Source: Candidatus Omnitrophota bacterium
GTDB taxonomy: Bacteria; Omnitrophota; Gorgyraeia; 2-02-FULL-51-18; JAGOUK01
DNA length: 16,952 bases
NCBI GenBank assembly: GCA_020058965.1
Contig: JAGVCY010000253.1
Span: 1 to 16,952, forward strand
Direction of reading: 5' to 3'
Of this stretch, positions 1 to 6,872 are shown one piece after another. The translations under genes were made by a program, and so were the position numbers. A model generated the notes under the pieces. It had not been told where the DNA came from. It did no database searches and saw nothing but the letters and a program-made list of their open reading frames with translations. Numbering within the stretch: the stretch's first letter is position 1; the number at the start of each line of letters is the position of its first letter.

Positions 1-5
1 AAAAC

Positions 6-95
6 TGGCGGAGAGACAGGGATTCGAACCCTGGAAACGGTTTCCCGTTTACACGCTTTCCAAGCGTGCTCCTTAAACCACTCGGACATCTCTCC
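6..95 (-). tRNA. tRNA-Ser (anticodon GGA)
   Basis: Read on the minus strand this is a 90-nt class II tRNA with a long variable arm, as expected for serine. The acceptor stem GGAGAGA pairs with TCTCTCC. The anticodon stem CACGC/GCGTG encloses the loop TTGGAAA, which gives anticodon GGA (reads UCC and UCU). The T-arm carries GGTTCGAATCC and the 3' CCA is encoded at 6-8. It lies about 70 bases downstream of the last gene of the long minus-strand cluster. Confidence 0.97.
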
Positions 96-113
96 AAAAA
101 TTTGTGAGGGGGG

Positions 114-122
114 ATTCTAACA
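114..122 (-). promoter_or_regulatory. Extended -10 promoter for tRNA-Ser
   Basis: On the minus strand TGTTAGAAT combines a TGn extension with a -10 hexamer TAGAAT (5 of 6 matches to TATAAT). It sits about 19 bases upstream of the tRNA 5' end, so transcription would start roughly 10 bases before the tRNA. No good -35 is visible at 17 bases. The tRNA-Arg promoter in this window uses the same TAGAAT hexamer. Confidence 0.5.
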
Positions 123-168
123 GAAATCAGCCGTCAAGCGCCAGCGGAAGTATTGTCCAGTGGAAGCG

Positions 169-504
169 TCATCGACGAAGGGAGTTTTGGATGTCTTGAA
201 GTTCTTTGAGACGGGTGCGTTCTTCGCGCAGGTCCTGCTGGCGCTCGAATTCTTTTTGCCGAACGAACTGAAACGCTTTGTCGCCCAATTCTTCGAGCGA
301 TTCAAGATTCAGATCGGCAACGGGTGTGGATCCGAGAATTTTGGCCGCTTCCTCAGGATCCTCATCCAAGGCGTCTTGAATATACTCGATGGCTTCCTGC
401 CGTCGTTGATCCTCGGTGGGTTCATCAGCGCGAACAACGAGACTGAACGGCGCATTCAAGAGAAGCGTCAACACAACCCCGCTTAAAAAAACTTTAATTT
501 TCAT
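169..504 (-). CDS. Small secreted or periplasmic protein, unknown function
   Basis: A 111-residue protein I do not recognise. The chosen ATG at 504 follows a purine-rich GCAGGGG about 7 bases upstream; a longer reading to 546 would put 14 residues in front of an otherwise perfect signal peptide. Residues 1-26 have Lys at 2 and 4, then a hydrophobic core (VFLSGVVLTLLL) and a possible cleavage site near VVRA-DEP. The mature part is highly charged and looks mostly helical, with an acidic first half (residues 27-75) and a Glu/Arg/Lys-rich end (82-111) that could form a coiled coil. It starts 25 bases after the glycosyltransferase stop and is probably the last gene of the cluster. The function is unknown. 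Confidence 0.75.
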   Translation of the reverse strand: MKIKVFLSGVVLTLLLNAPFSLVVRADEPTEDQRRQEAIEYIQDALDEDPEEAAKILGSTPVADLNLESLEELGDKAFQFVRQKEFERQQDLREERTRLKELQDIQNSLRR

Positions 505-529
505 ATAAGCCCCTGCAAAACTAGTCCAA

Positions 530-1705
530 TCACAACCAAGTGGCATCCATTTGCTTAAGCGGATAGCTGGTGCCGCGCCAAATCACCGCTTGTCGCCGCC
601 AGGTGTCCCACACGGAGACCATAATAACATATGCAAAAAGCAGAAGCCCCGCCGGCATCGCCAACCCCAAAAAGATGTTTTGAGGCACCTTGGAGCCAAA
701 GCCAAATTGCAGCAGAACCATCGAACCAAAACTAACGCCTGCCGCCGTCCATACACCCGCCGAACCGCCCACAATCACGCACAGCACCGGCAGGATGGCG
801 CACACGCCGATTCCCGCGGCTCCCGCGATCGCCAGATCTAGGCGGTAATTGAAGCCCCTGAACGAATTTTTGCGGATGCTGTTGAGCATTCCCTTGAATC
901 CGACAAACCATCGCACGCTCACCGCGTCTTCACCCGAACCAAGCATCAGCCGCAGCCCCGCGTCCTTTACCCGTTTGGCGAGCATCACATCATCCGCGAT
1001 GTCCATGGCGATCGCGCGGTGCTCGCCGATCTGTTGATACGCACGGCGGCGAATCATATTGAACGCGCCGACTCCGGCAAAGCCGTTGAGTCGGCGGAAC
1101 CGCGAGGCCCAGGGCTGGAAGCGCACCGCGAAGAGAGTTCCAAACGCGCGGTAAAAAAGATTTTCGACGGCGCCGTTCAGGACCACATGCGGTAGAAGCG
1201 CTAAGTGGTCGGCGGCGTAACAATTCGCCGTTTTGAGCGCGCGACGCACCGTGTCTTTTTGAAAAATCACATCCGCGTCGGTGAACAAGAGCCATTCTCC
1301 GGTGGCGCAATCGGCTCCGCGCTGCAGCGCGTGGTTCTTGCCGAGCCAACCGTGCGGTAAATCCCGGACCATCACGCGCTTGAGCCGTGGATCCCCGGAC
1401 AACTCATCCAGCGCGTTTCCACTTCCGTCGGTTGACCGGTCGTCGACAGCGATCACTTCGATCGAACCGTGATCCTGGGCGAGCACACTTCGGCAGGCGT
1501 CTAGAATGCCTGCTTTTTCATCGCGATAAGCAAAAATAATACTGACCTTGACTGTGGGGAAGCTATTTTCATCCGGCTCAACCCGCGGCATGCGACGGAT
1601 AAAAAGCGCTCCCAAGACGGTGTGCGCGAGGCAGAGCGCCCAAAAGGCCGCTCCAGCCCACGCCGCTATGAGGAACAAATCGGCTGTGTTCAAATCGACT
1701 CTCAT
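530..1705 (-). CDS. Family 2 glycosyltransferase, membrane-associated
   Basis: A 391-residue GT2 (GT-A fold) enzyme, expected to transfer a sugar from a nucleotide donor to a lipid or envelope acceptor at the cytoplasmic face. An N-terminal membrane helix (residues 8-35) precedes the catalytic domain. That domain shows VDDR at 87-90, the metal-binding DAD at 143-145, a DD pair at 238-239 in the acceptor/base region, and SVRW at 263-266 in the place of the QxxRW motif. Two or three C-terminal helices follow (about 291-312, 317-335 and 345-366), and then WRGTSYPL. The layout resembles the HpnB/CrtQ-like group of GT2 enzymes acting on isoprenoid lipids, but no hopanoid or carotenoid genes are visible, so the acceptor is open. 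The ATG at 1705 lies 2 bases after the preceding stop codon, which suggests translational coupling. A longer frame to 1798 overlaps the preceding gene and adds non-conserved residues, so it was not chosen. Confidence 0.9.
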   Translation of the reverse strand: MRVDLNTADLFLIAAWAGAAFWALCLAHTVLGALFIRRMPRVEPDENSFPTVKVSIIFAYRDEKAGILDACRSVLAQDHGSIEVIAVDDRSTDGSGNALDELSGDPRLKRVMVRDLPHGWLGKNHALQRGADCATGEWLLFTDADVIFQKDTVRRALKTANCYAADHLALLPHVVLNGAVENLFYRAFGTLFAVRFQPWASRFRRLNGFAGVGAFNMIRRRAYQQIGEHRAIAMDIADDVMLAKRVKDAGLRLMLGSGEDAVSVRWFVGFKGMLNSIRKNSFRGFNYRLDLAIAGAAGIGVCAILPVLCVIVGGSAGVWTAAGVSFGSMVLLQFGFGSKVPQNIFLGLAMPAGLLLFAYVIMVSVWDTWRRQAVIWRGTSYPLKQMDATWL

Positions 1706-1707
1706 AA

Positions 1708-3222
1708 TTAGCTTTTGGCGGGTTCGGCCGCCCGACGGACAATTTTGCTCAGCATACCGCCAAAAACATACGCGTGGAGAGGAGACACCAATGCCCAATA
1801 CAATAATCCCCAGAGGCCTTTGGGTCTAAATAGTGCTCGTTGGCAGAACCGTACGCTACCGTCCGGTTGCGGCTGAATCTCAAATTGCAGAACGGCTTCG
1901 CCGGGGAGCTTCATTTCGGCACGGAGCGAAAGCCGCCGGCCCTTCTGACAATCGATCACACGCCAAAAGTCCAGCGCGTCACCCGGAAGAAGCTCGTGCG
2001 CGTTGCGGCGACCCCGACGCAGACCCACGCCGCCGAACAAGCGGTCCATGATGCCGCGAAGCCGCCACAAAAAATCCGCGTGATACCAGCCGGTCGTCCC
2101 GCCGATGGACTCGATCACGGACCACAGCCGCGCCGGATCCACGCTTGTCACCAGCGACCGCTCATCGCGCAGAAGTGTCCCGCCGGCCCACTCGGGATCG
2201 CCTGGCGCGATCGCTTCCACCTCGCCGGATCCGCCCGCGTCGGTCCATCGCGTCACAACTTCGTCAGATAATGTTTTTTGGATCGCGAGCCGTATCGCCT
2301 CGCGGACGGGGATCAAATGTTGAGGAATGATCGCACGGATGCGGTTTTCTTGGCAGACGACTGGATTCTTGAGGCCTTCGGCAAGAGGCCGCGCGATCGT
2401 AGCGGGAACGGGCGTGACCAAATGGATCCAGTACGAGCTCAGACGCGGAGTCAAAACCGGCACGGGAACGATCCAGCGCTTGGGAAGTCCGGCTTCCTCC
2501 GCGTAGACGCGCATCAACTCCTCATAGGTGACGACATCGGGACCTCCGATATCAAAGCGTTCGCCGGCGGTCGAGGGCTGCGCGAGACAGCCGGCGAGGT
2601 ATTCGAGTACATTTCGGACGGCGATCGGTTGAGAAGGGGTGTGCACCCATTTGGGTGTGATCATGCAGGGAAGGCGGTCGACCAGGTATCGCAGAATTTC
2701 GAACGACGCACTGCCAGAGCCAATGATCATCGCCGCGCGTAAAATAGTGACGGGCGTTTTGCCCGACTGAAGCATCCGCTCCACTTCCCGGCGAGACTTC
2801 AGATGCTCGCTCAAATCGGTGCGGTCTTCACCCAACCCTCCGAGATAAATGATCCGCCCGAGTCCGGCCTCAGCCGCGGCATCGCGCATCGTCTTCGCCG
2901 CCTCCAGATCCGAGTGACGATAATCGCGTGTCCCCGGCAGCATCGAATGCACCAGGTAATAACCGGCGCCGCATCCGCGGCAAGCTTCCACCAGCGATGC
3001 GTGGTCCAGAACATTTCCAACGAAGATCTCAAGATTGGGATGCGTCGACCAGGGGCGGTTGCGCGCTTTTTTTTCGGAACGGACAAGCGCGCGCACGCGG
3101 TACCCGCGCTCCAACAAGAGCGGAATGAGCCGGCCTCCGATATACCCGGTCGAGCCGGTAACTAGAATGCGCGAAGAATCGGGGGAGGTGATGTCGGATG
3201 ACGGAGCCGTCGGAGCGTTCAT
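1708..3222 (-). CDS. SDR-family NAD(P)-binding protein with DUF2867-type C-terminal domain (YbjT-like)
   Basis: A 504-residue protein. After about 17 non-conserved residues an atypical SDR Rossmann domain begins (ILVTGSTGYIGGRL, glycine motif at 23-29) and runs to about residue 300. It includes a YLGGLGED segment and a later PVTILRAAMIIGSGSASFE stretch typical of NmrA/YbjT-like proteins that bind a dinucleotide but often lack a full Ser-Tyr-Lys triad. Residues about 335-500 match the DUF2867 (SRPBCC-like ligand pocket) tail, ending in LWGLLYWALVSPLHAYVF. The overall size is close to that of E. coli YbjT. The substrate is unknown. The ATG at 3222 is preceded directly by an in-frame GTG at 3225, and either could be used; the gap to the upstream stop is 4 or 1 bases. 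DUF2867-type SDRs are known from some light-induced lipid-modification clusters, which fits the LOV regulator upstream, but this link is inference. Confidence 0.88.
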   Translation of the reverse strand: MNAPTAPSSDITSPDSSRILVTGSTGYIGGRLIPLLLERGYRVRALVRSEKKARNRPWSTHPNLEIFVGNVLDHASLVEACRGCGAGYYLVHSMLPGTRDYRHSDLEAAKTMRDAAAEAGLGRIIYLGGLGEDRTDLSEHLKSRREVERMLQSGKTPVTILRAAMIIGSGSASFEILRYLVDRLPCMITPKWVHTPSQPIAVRNVLEYLAGCLAQPSTAGERFDIGGPDVVTYEELMRVYAEEAGLPKRWIVPVPVLTPRLSSYWIHLVTPVPATIARPLAEGLKNPVVCQENRIRAIIPQHLIPVREAIRLAIQKTLSDEVVTRWTDAGGSGEVEAIAPGDPEWAGGTLLRDERSLVTSVDPARLWSVIESIGGTTGWYHADFLWRLRGIMDRLFGGVGLRRGRRNAHELLPGDALDFWRVIDCQKGRRLSLRAEMKLPGEAVLQFEIQPQPDGSVRFCQRALFRPKGLWGLLYWALVSPLHAYVFGGMLSKIVRRAAEPAKS

Positions 3223-3226
3223 CACA

Positions 3227-3883
3227 CTATTCTACAGCTTGCGGCTCTTCCACCAACCGCGCGGACAAAAAACCCGCGACTTGCGCCGGCTGAAAAGGCC
3301 ACACATACCGGAAGCGGATGTGGGGATATTTGGTTTTTTCACTTGCGATCAGATCGGGGATCTCGCGGTCGGAATGGCTTCCGCCACGGATCATCATGGG
3401 GGTGATCACGCGGATCTCAACGGCGCCGCGCGCGGCGGCCTCCGCAAAAGCGGCCGGCACATCCGGATCACAGAATTCGTTGAAGCACACGATCACCGGT
3501 TCCTTGAGCAGGACCTCGAGTTCGCGGCCCAATTCTATCGACGAATGATGGAACGCGTCATTCTTGGGATTGCGCGGCCAAGACCGCATCCGGGACTCGA
3601 GTTCACGGTACCGCAAGAATGAGGCAGAGGCCTCCGGAGATCCCGCGTGGGAACCGTTGTGATGCTGCGCATGGAGTCTAAAGAATTCTTTCCGGTCACT
3701 TTCCGAAAAATCCTTAGGCGGCATTCCATGACTGATTAGGACGGTGACCCGACTCCGCGCGGCGGAAGGTTTTGCCGCGACAGGAGCGGACTTTCCAATC
3801 GAGTAAAAATAATGAAAAAAGCCATAAACCATGCATATCAAAAATACAAAAATTCCCAGGATTAAAACAATGACATTTATCAT
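3227..3883 (-). CDS. Membrane-anchored CbiX/SirB-like chelatase-fold protein
   Basis: A 218-residue protein. Residues 3-27 form one very hydrophobic helix; a short linker follows, and then a domain resembling sirohydrochlorin/cobalt chelatases of the CbiX/CfbA/SirB type. The first strand VTVLISHGMP carries His52. VIVCFNEFCDPDVPAAFAEA (residues 130-149) matches the strand with a conserved Glu (E136) and the following helix. TPMMIRGGSHSDREIPDL carries the second metal-site His (H170), with YVWPFQPAQVAGFL near the end. The two His are 118 residues apart, which is more than in compact CbiXS enzymes, because of a His-rich insertion around 68-115. Classic CbiX proteins are soluble and cytosolic, so the N-terminal anchor is unusual. 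The start overlaps the stop of the preceding small gene as ATGA. Metal insertion into a tetrapyrrole is possible but unproven; it may only bind metal or porphyrin. Confidence 0.75.
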   Translation of the reverse strand: MINVIVLILGIFVFLICMVYGFFHYFYSIGKSAPVAAKPSAARSRVTVLISHGMPPKDFSESDRKEFFRLHAQHHNGSHAGSPEASASFLRYRELESRMRSWPRNPKNDAFHHSSIELGRELEVLLKEPVIVCFNEFCDPDVPAAFAEAAARGAVEIRVITPMMIRGGSHSDREIPDLIASEKTKYPHIRFRYVWPFQPAQVAGFLSARLVEEPQAVE

Positions 3884-4050
3884 GACTTCGCTCCAGACAT
3901 TTTAAGGTAGGTGGCATAACCAAAAATGGACGGCACCCATATTCCGACAAACAACCCTTCTTCTCTATATCCCAAAAACCACAGCGACACCGAAAGCCCG
4001 AACGAGATCAGCGCAGCAAGATGAACGAGAAAATCCAAACGATGACTCAT
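3880..4050 (-). CDS. Small membrane protein, 56 residues, unknown function
   Basis: The ATG at 4050 is preceded by a perfect AGGAGG with 4 bases spacing, which decides this start over a longer frame extending to 4110 inside serC. The product has a short N-terminus (MSHRLDF), one long hydrophobic stretch (residues 8-26), a charged REE turn at 29-31, and a second hydrophobic stretch (GLFVGIWVPSIFGYATYL, 32-49). It could therefore be a two-helix hairpin. It begins 13 bases after the serC stop and ends in a 4-base ATGA overlap with the CbiX-like gene, so the two membrane proteins are likely made together. Proteins of this size with a GLFVGIWVPS-like segment are familiar to me as unnamed bacterial proteins; no function can be given. 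Confidence 0.8.
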   Translation of the reverse strand: MSHRLDFLVHLAALISFGLSVSLWFLGYREEGLFVGIWVPSIFGYATYLKMSGAKS

Positions 4051-4063
4051 AACGCCTCCTTTA

Positions 4064-5197
4064 TTAAGCATTTTTTTTGGCAAATGCGGACATGAACTCG
4101 GCCAGCTCACCCACCGTGGTCAGGCTGACCGCGTTGTAAATCGACGCGCGCAATCCGCCCGCGGAGCGATGACCCTGCAATCCGATGAATCCCGCCGCTT
4201 CCGACTCCTGCACAAAGCGCTTCTCGAGATTTTCATCACCGCCGCGGATATGAAAAATCACATTTTGGGTCGAGCGATCCTTTTGATGAACGGGGGAGGT
4301 GTAAAAACCGCTGCGTTCGATCAAGTCGTACAGCATGATGGACTTCATCTGCGACTCGCGTTCAAACTTGGCGACCCCGCCCTGATCGCGCACCCATCGG
4401 AGCATCAGTCCCATCACATAAACGGCAAACGCCGGCGGTGTGTTCAAGCGTGAGTCCGCCTGGGCATGCTCCTTGTAGCTGAGCATGGCGGGCAATCGAA
4501 CGGGTGATCGATCCAGCAAATCCCGCCGGAGTACCGCCAGCGTTACGCCCGCCGCGCCCATATTTTTTTGAGCACTGGCAAAAAAAAGCCCGAATCGGCC
4601 GGCCGGGATGCGGCGCGAGAGAATTTCGGAAGTCATGTCGGCGACCAACGGCACGGCTCCGGTGTCCGGAAAAGAGCGGTACTGAGTTCCGTAAATGGTG
4701 TTGTTGGCGCAAATATGAACATAGGACGCATCCCCCGAAAAAGTGCCCGGCCCCATGACAGGAATGTACGAAAAATTATCCTGACTGGATGACGCGACCA
4801 CGCGGCCGGATCCGATTTTTTCGATATCCTGCAAAGCCATTTTGGTCCAGACATCGGTGTGGACCACTTCGGCCGGTCGTCCTTCGATGAGCAGGTTCAT
4901 CGGCGCCATCACGAACTGCATCCTGGCTCCGCCCGCCAATAGCAGCACCGCATGCGTTTGGGGAATATCGAGAAGATCCCGCAGGAGTTTTTCAACACGG
5001 GCTTGAAGCTCATCATAGTGAGCGGTCCGATGACCGATCTCCAGTATGGAGGCACCTGAATTTTTGTAAACCGGCAGATCTTCCTTGATCTGTTCCAACA
5101 CTTCGACGGGCAGGGCCGCCGGTCCCGCGCCAAAATTCCAGGAGCGTACGGAATGCTGAGTGACGGAAAAAGGTGTTGATTGCGTGCGGGTGGTCAT
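4064..5197 (-). CDS. serC: Phosphoserine aminotransferase
   Basis: A 377-residue PLP-dependent class V aminotransferase that converts 3-phosphohydroxypyruvate and glutamate to phosphoserine, the second step of serine synthesis, and may also serve pyridoxine synthesis. The N-terminal signature WNFGAGPAALPVEVLEQ (20-36) and SILEIGHR (50-57) are typical. LLAGGARMQF (87-96) lines the PLP phosphate site. NTIYGTQ occurs at 166-172, VADMTSEILSRRI at 185-197, and the Schiff-base lysine is K211 in SAQKNMGAAG. HRSAGGLRASIYNA at the C-terminus is the family's substrate-binding end. About 15 extra residues precede the usual start. An AGGAAA stands about 9 bases before the ATG. It sits inside an operon-like run of unrelated membrane and lipid-type genes, 13 bases after the hydrolase; no serA is nearby. 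Confidence 0.96.
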   Translation of the reverse strand: MTTRTQSTPFSVTQHSVRSWNFGAGPAALPVEVLEQIKEDLPVYKNSGASILEIGHRTAHYDELQARVEKLLRDLLDIPQTHAVLLLAGGARMQFVMAPMNLLIEGRPAEVVHTDVWTKMALQDIEKIGSGRVVASSSQDNFSYIPVMGPGTFSGDASYVHICANNTIYGTQYRSFPDTGAVPLVADMTSEILSRRIPAGRFGLFFASAQKNMGAAGVTLAVLRRDLLDRSPVRLPAMLSYKEHAQADSRLNTPPAFAVYVMGLMLRWVRDQGGVAKFERESQMKSIMLYDLIERSGFYTSPVHQKDRSTQNVIFHIRGGDENLEKRFVQESEAAGFIGLQGHRSAGGLRASIYNAVSLTTVGELAEFMSAFAKKNA

Positions 5198-5210
5198 TTT
5201 ATTTTATTTC

Positions 5211-5981
5211 CTATGTTTGAAGCGACGGAACGGGACTGTCACTCGATGATGTGTGGATCCAGTCAAAGATCAACGATTGTAAGAGGTCACCGTGTGTCCT
5301 AAAAAGATCTTCGGCATGGCCTCCTCCCTCAATAGCTCGCAATGTCTTGGGTGTTGTCGCGGCGTCATACATTTGGACGCTGTGACGCGGATAAACAATA
5401 TGGTCGTTCGTACCATGAATGAAGAGCAGGGGCGTTTCTTCGATCTCGGCCAACGCATCCAAGGCTGTCTGCTTGCGCGACCAAATGGACCCGATCCTGC
5501 AACCCGCGCCCAGCTCCATCGATCTCCGCCCGGAATCGATCGACGAACGATCCCACCAGTTGCATTCGATCGCTTCGTGCCGCATGGGCGAACCCACGCA
5601 CACAATGCCGGCAAAGATCGGCCACCGGGACTGAAGTAGGAGGGCGATCGTTCCGCCGTAAGAAAATCCCAGAGCCCAAACTTGAGGGTGATGGGAAGCC
5701 GCGTACAAAGCCGCGCATTCAAGATCCGCCGTTTCTTTGGCAGAAAAGTGATACCGTCCGCCGGAATCACCGTGCCCGCGGAAGTCCAGCGCGATGACAT
5801 CAAATCGTTTTTTGAGAGCATGGGCTATCGACTGAAAAGTACGCGTGCGCTTGCTCTGAAAAAATCCCGGAGCCAACAGAATGACATCCGGTCGTCCCGA
5901 AAACCAATGCTCCACCGCGATGGATGTCCCGTCCGATGCATTCAAGCGCAGATCGCGATGTTCGAATGTGGGCTCAAGCAT
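5211..5981 (-). CDS. Alpha/beta hydrolase
   Basis: A 256-residue serine hydrolase of the alpha/beta fold, probably cytosolic as no signal peptide or membrane helix is seen. Strand motif VILLAPGFFQSKRTRTF (33-49) forms the oxyanion region. ALDFRGHGDSGG (64-75) is the usual second landmark. The nucleophile elbow is GFSYGG with Ser107, and the triad is completed by Asp193 (HGTNDHIV) and His222 (GGGHAED). Residues 133-175, Trp- and Arg-rich, form a short cap. The substrate is unknown; an ester or acyl chain is likely. The start at 5981 overlaps the preceding membrane-protein stop by 8 bases (ATGCTTGA) with a GAGG about 9 bases upstream; a frame extending to 6026 lies fully inside that gene and was not chosen. 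Confidence 0.9.
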   Translation of the reverse strand: MLEPTFEHRDLRLNASDGTSIAVEHWFSGRPDVILLAPGFFQSKRTRTFQSIAHALKKRFDVIALDFRGHGDSGGRYHFSAKETADLECAALYAASHHPQVWALGFSYGGTIALLLQSRWPIFAGIVCVGSPMRHEAIECNWWDRSSIDSGRRSMELGAGCRIGSIWSRKQTALDALAEIEETPLLFIHGTNDHIVYPRHSVQMYDAATTPKTLRAIEGGGHAEDLFRTHGDLLQSLIFDWIHTSSSDSPVPSLQT

Positions 5982-6762
5982 GGTTGGGGGCCTCGCACGC
6001 CAGCCACTTCCGAGGAATTCCAACATTGGTGCAGACGGAGCGGGTGATCAGATTGCCTCCCGCCCACGACAGATCCAGCGCCAAGAGCGCCCTGGCCAGG
6101 TCGTGCCGTCGGCCGATCCACGGCAAGAACAACCATCCTAAAAGCGAAAAACAGGTAAAAGCAAAAATGGTCACCGTCAGCGGTCCGACGGTTTCGGTCC
6201 CCGCGCCCGGAACGCTCAGCGCGCAGGCAAAGGCCGCTTGATTCCAAAGGATCGTGACGATGAGCCGAGCGCGCTCCGGTCCCTTTTTGAGCGCGCCGAT
6301 GCTTTTAAAAGTAAAGATGCGAAATTGGTAGCCATCAATGAAGCGTGATAATTCCGTCCTGGAAAGGTACATGTAAACGAGGATGACGGTGAACAGAGTC
6401 ATTGCCCCGACATCGCCCGCGACACGGCCGCCGCAATGGATCAGCACCATAAAGGAAGGGAGAAGGATCGACTGAAGCCCCACGCCGCGGGACCAAGATG
6501 CCGCAAATTTGCGGAAGCCGTGGCGGACGCGTCCAAATTTGCGTCCCGTGACATGGCTCAAAATATCGAAGGGAAGGGTGTACAGCGCCGAAAGGGCGAC
6601 GAGGCAAACCGAAACCGTAAAACAGATCGCGACCCCTGAACGCGCGCCGATCTCCGAGAATCTCTGAGGGATCTCAAATGCCAGCGCTAGTCCGGCGAGA
6701 GCAAATATTCCTCCCGCGCAGCTGATGCCCAATCCTTTTCTGATCCAACCGTAGGTGCTCAT
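5974..6762 (-). CDS. Six-helix integral membrane protein, unknown family
   Basis: A 262-residue protein I cannot place. Hydrophobic segments at about 12-30, 43-65, 92-112, 117-134, 166-182 and 188-213 suggest six helices. A basic loop with TGRKFGRVRHGFRKF (about 72-86) lies between helices two and three, and there is a final soluble tail. It could be a transporter-like or CAAX-type membrane protein, but no catalytic motif such as EExxxR or HExxH is visible. ATG at 6762 was chosen because GGAGGC lies 9 bases upstream; the frame could begin at TTG 6777, which would remove that signal. It is the first gene of the eight-gene minus-strand cluster, directly behind the TATAGGT-repeat promoter and the LOV-LuxR gene, so it is a likely direct target of that regulator. 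Confidence 0.82.
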   Translation of the reverse strand: MSTYGWIRKGLGISCAGGIFALAGLALAFEIPQRFSEIGARSGVAICFTVSVCLVALSALYTLPFDILSHVTGRKFGRVRHGFRKFAASWSRGVGLQSILLPSFMVLIHCGGRVAGDVGAMTLFTVILVYMYLSRTELSRFIDGYQFRIFTFKSIGALKKGPERARLIVTILWNQAAFACALSVPGAGTETVGPLTVTIFAFTCFSLLGWLFLPWIGRRHDLARALLALDLSWAGGNLITRSVCTNVGIPRKWLACEAPNHA

Positions 6763-6784
6763 CGTCGTTGCCTCCAATGAGAGG

Positions 6785-6813
6785 AGGATACGGCATAGGA
6801 GCGGTACCTACAA
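6785..6813 (-). promoter_or_regulatory. Sigma70-type promoter of the eight-gene cluster
   Basis: On the minus strand TTGTAG (6808-6813) and TATCCT (6785-6790) are separated by exactly 17 bases (four matches of six in each box). A start near 6778 would give a leader of about 15-20 bases that still contains the GGAGGC of the first gene. The -35 box overlaps the last of a series of TATAGGT-like elements (here TGTAGGT), as expected where an activator touches RNA polymerase. Confidence 0.5.
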
Positions 6814-6855
6814 TGGCCGATTAATACCTATAAAACACCTATAATAAATAGGTGT
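6806..6855 (-). promoter_or_regulatory. TATAGGT repeat cluster with palindrome, candidate operator
   Basis: Reading the minus strand, TATAGGT occurs at 6837-6843 and 6826-6832 (11-base step), and TGTAGGT at 6806-6812 (20 bases further). All three have the same orientation and lie close to one and two helical turns apart. The distal copy is also half of a perfect inverted repeat, ACACCTAT (6835-6842) and ATAGGTGT (6848-6855), around a 5-base AATAA spacer. It lies between the LOV-LuxR gene and the first gene of its neighbouring cluster. No long U-tract follows, so it does not look like a terminator. Confidence 0.5.
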
Positions 6856-6872
6856 AATCAGTATACGGGTAA

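Noticed and set aside
1840..2271. Long plus-strand open frame of 143 residues opposite the SDR gene (also 2278-2742).
   Set aside because: Low-complexity Arg/Pro/Ala-rich translation with no ribosome site; it mirrors a clear conserved gene on the other strand.
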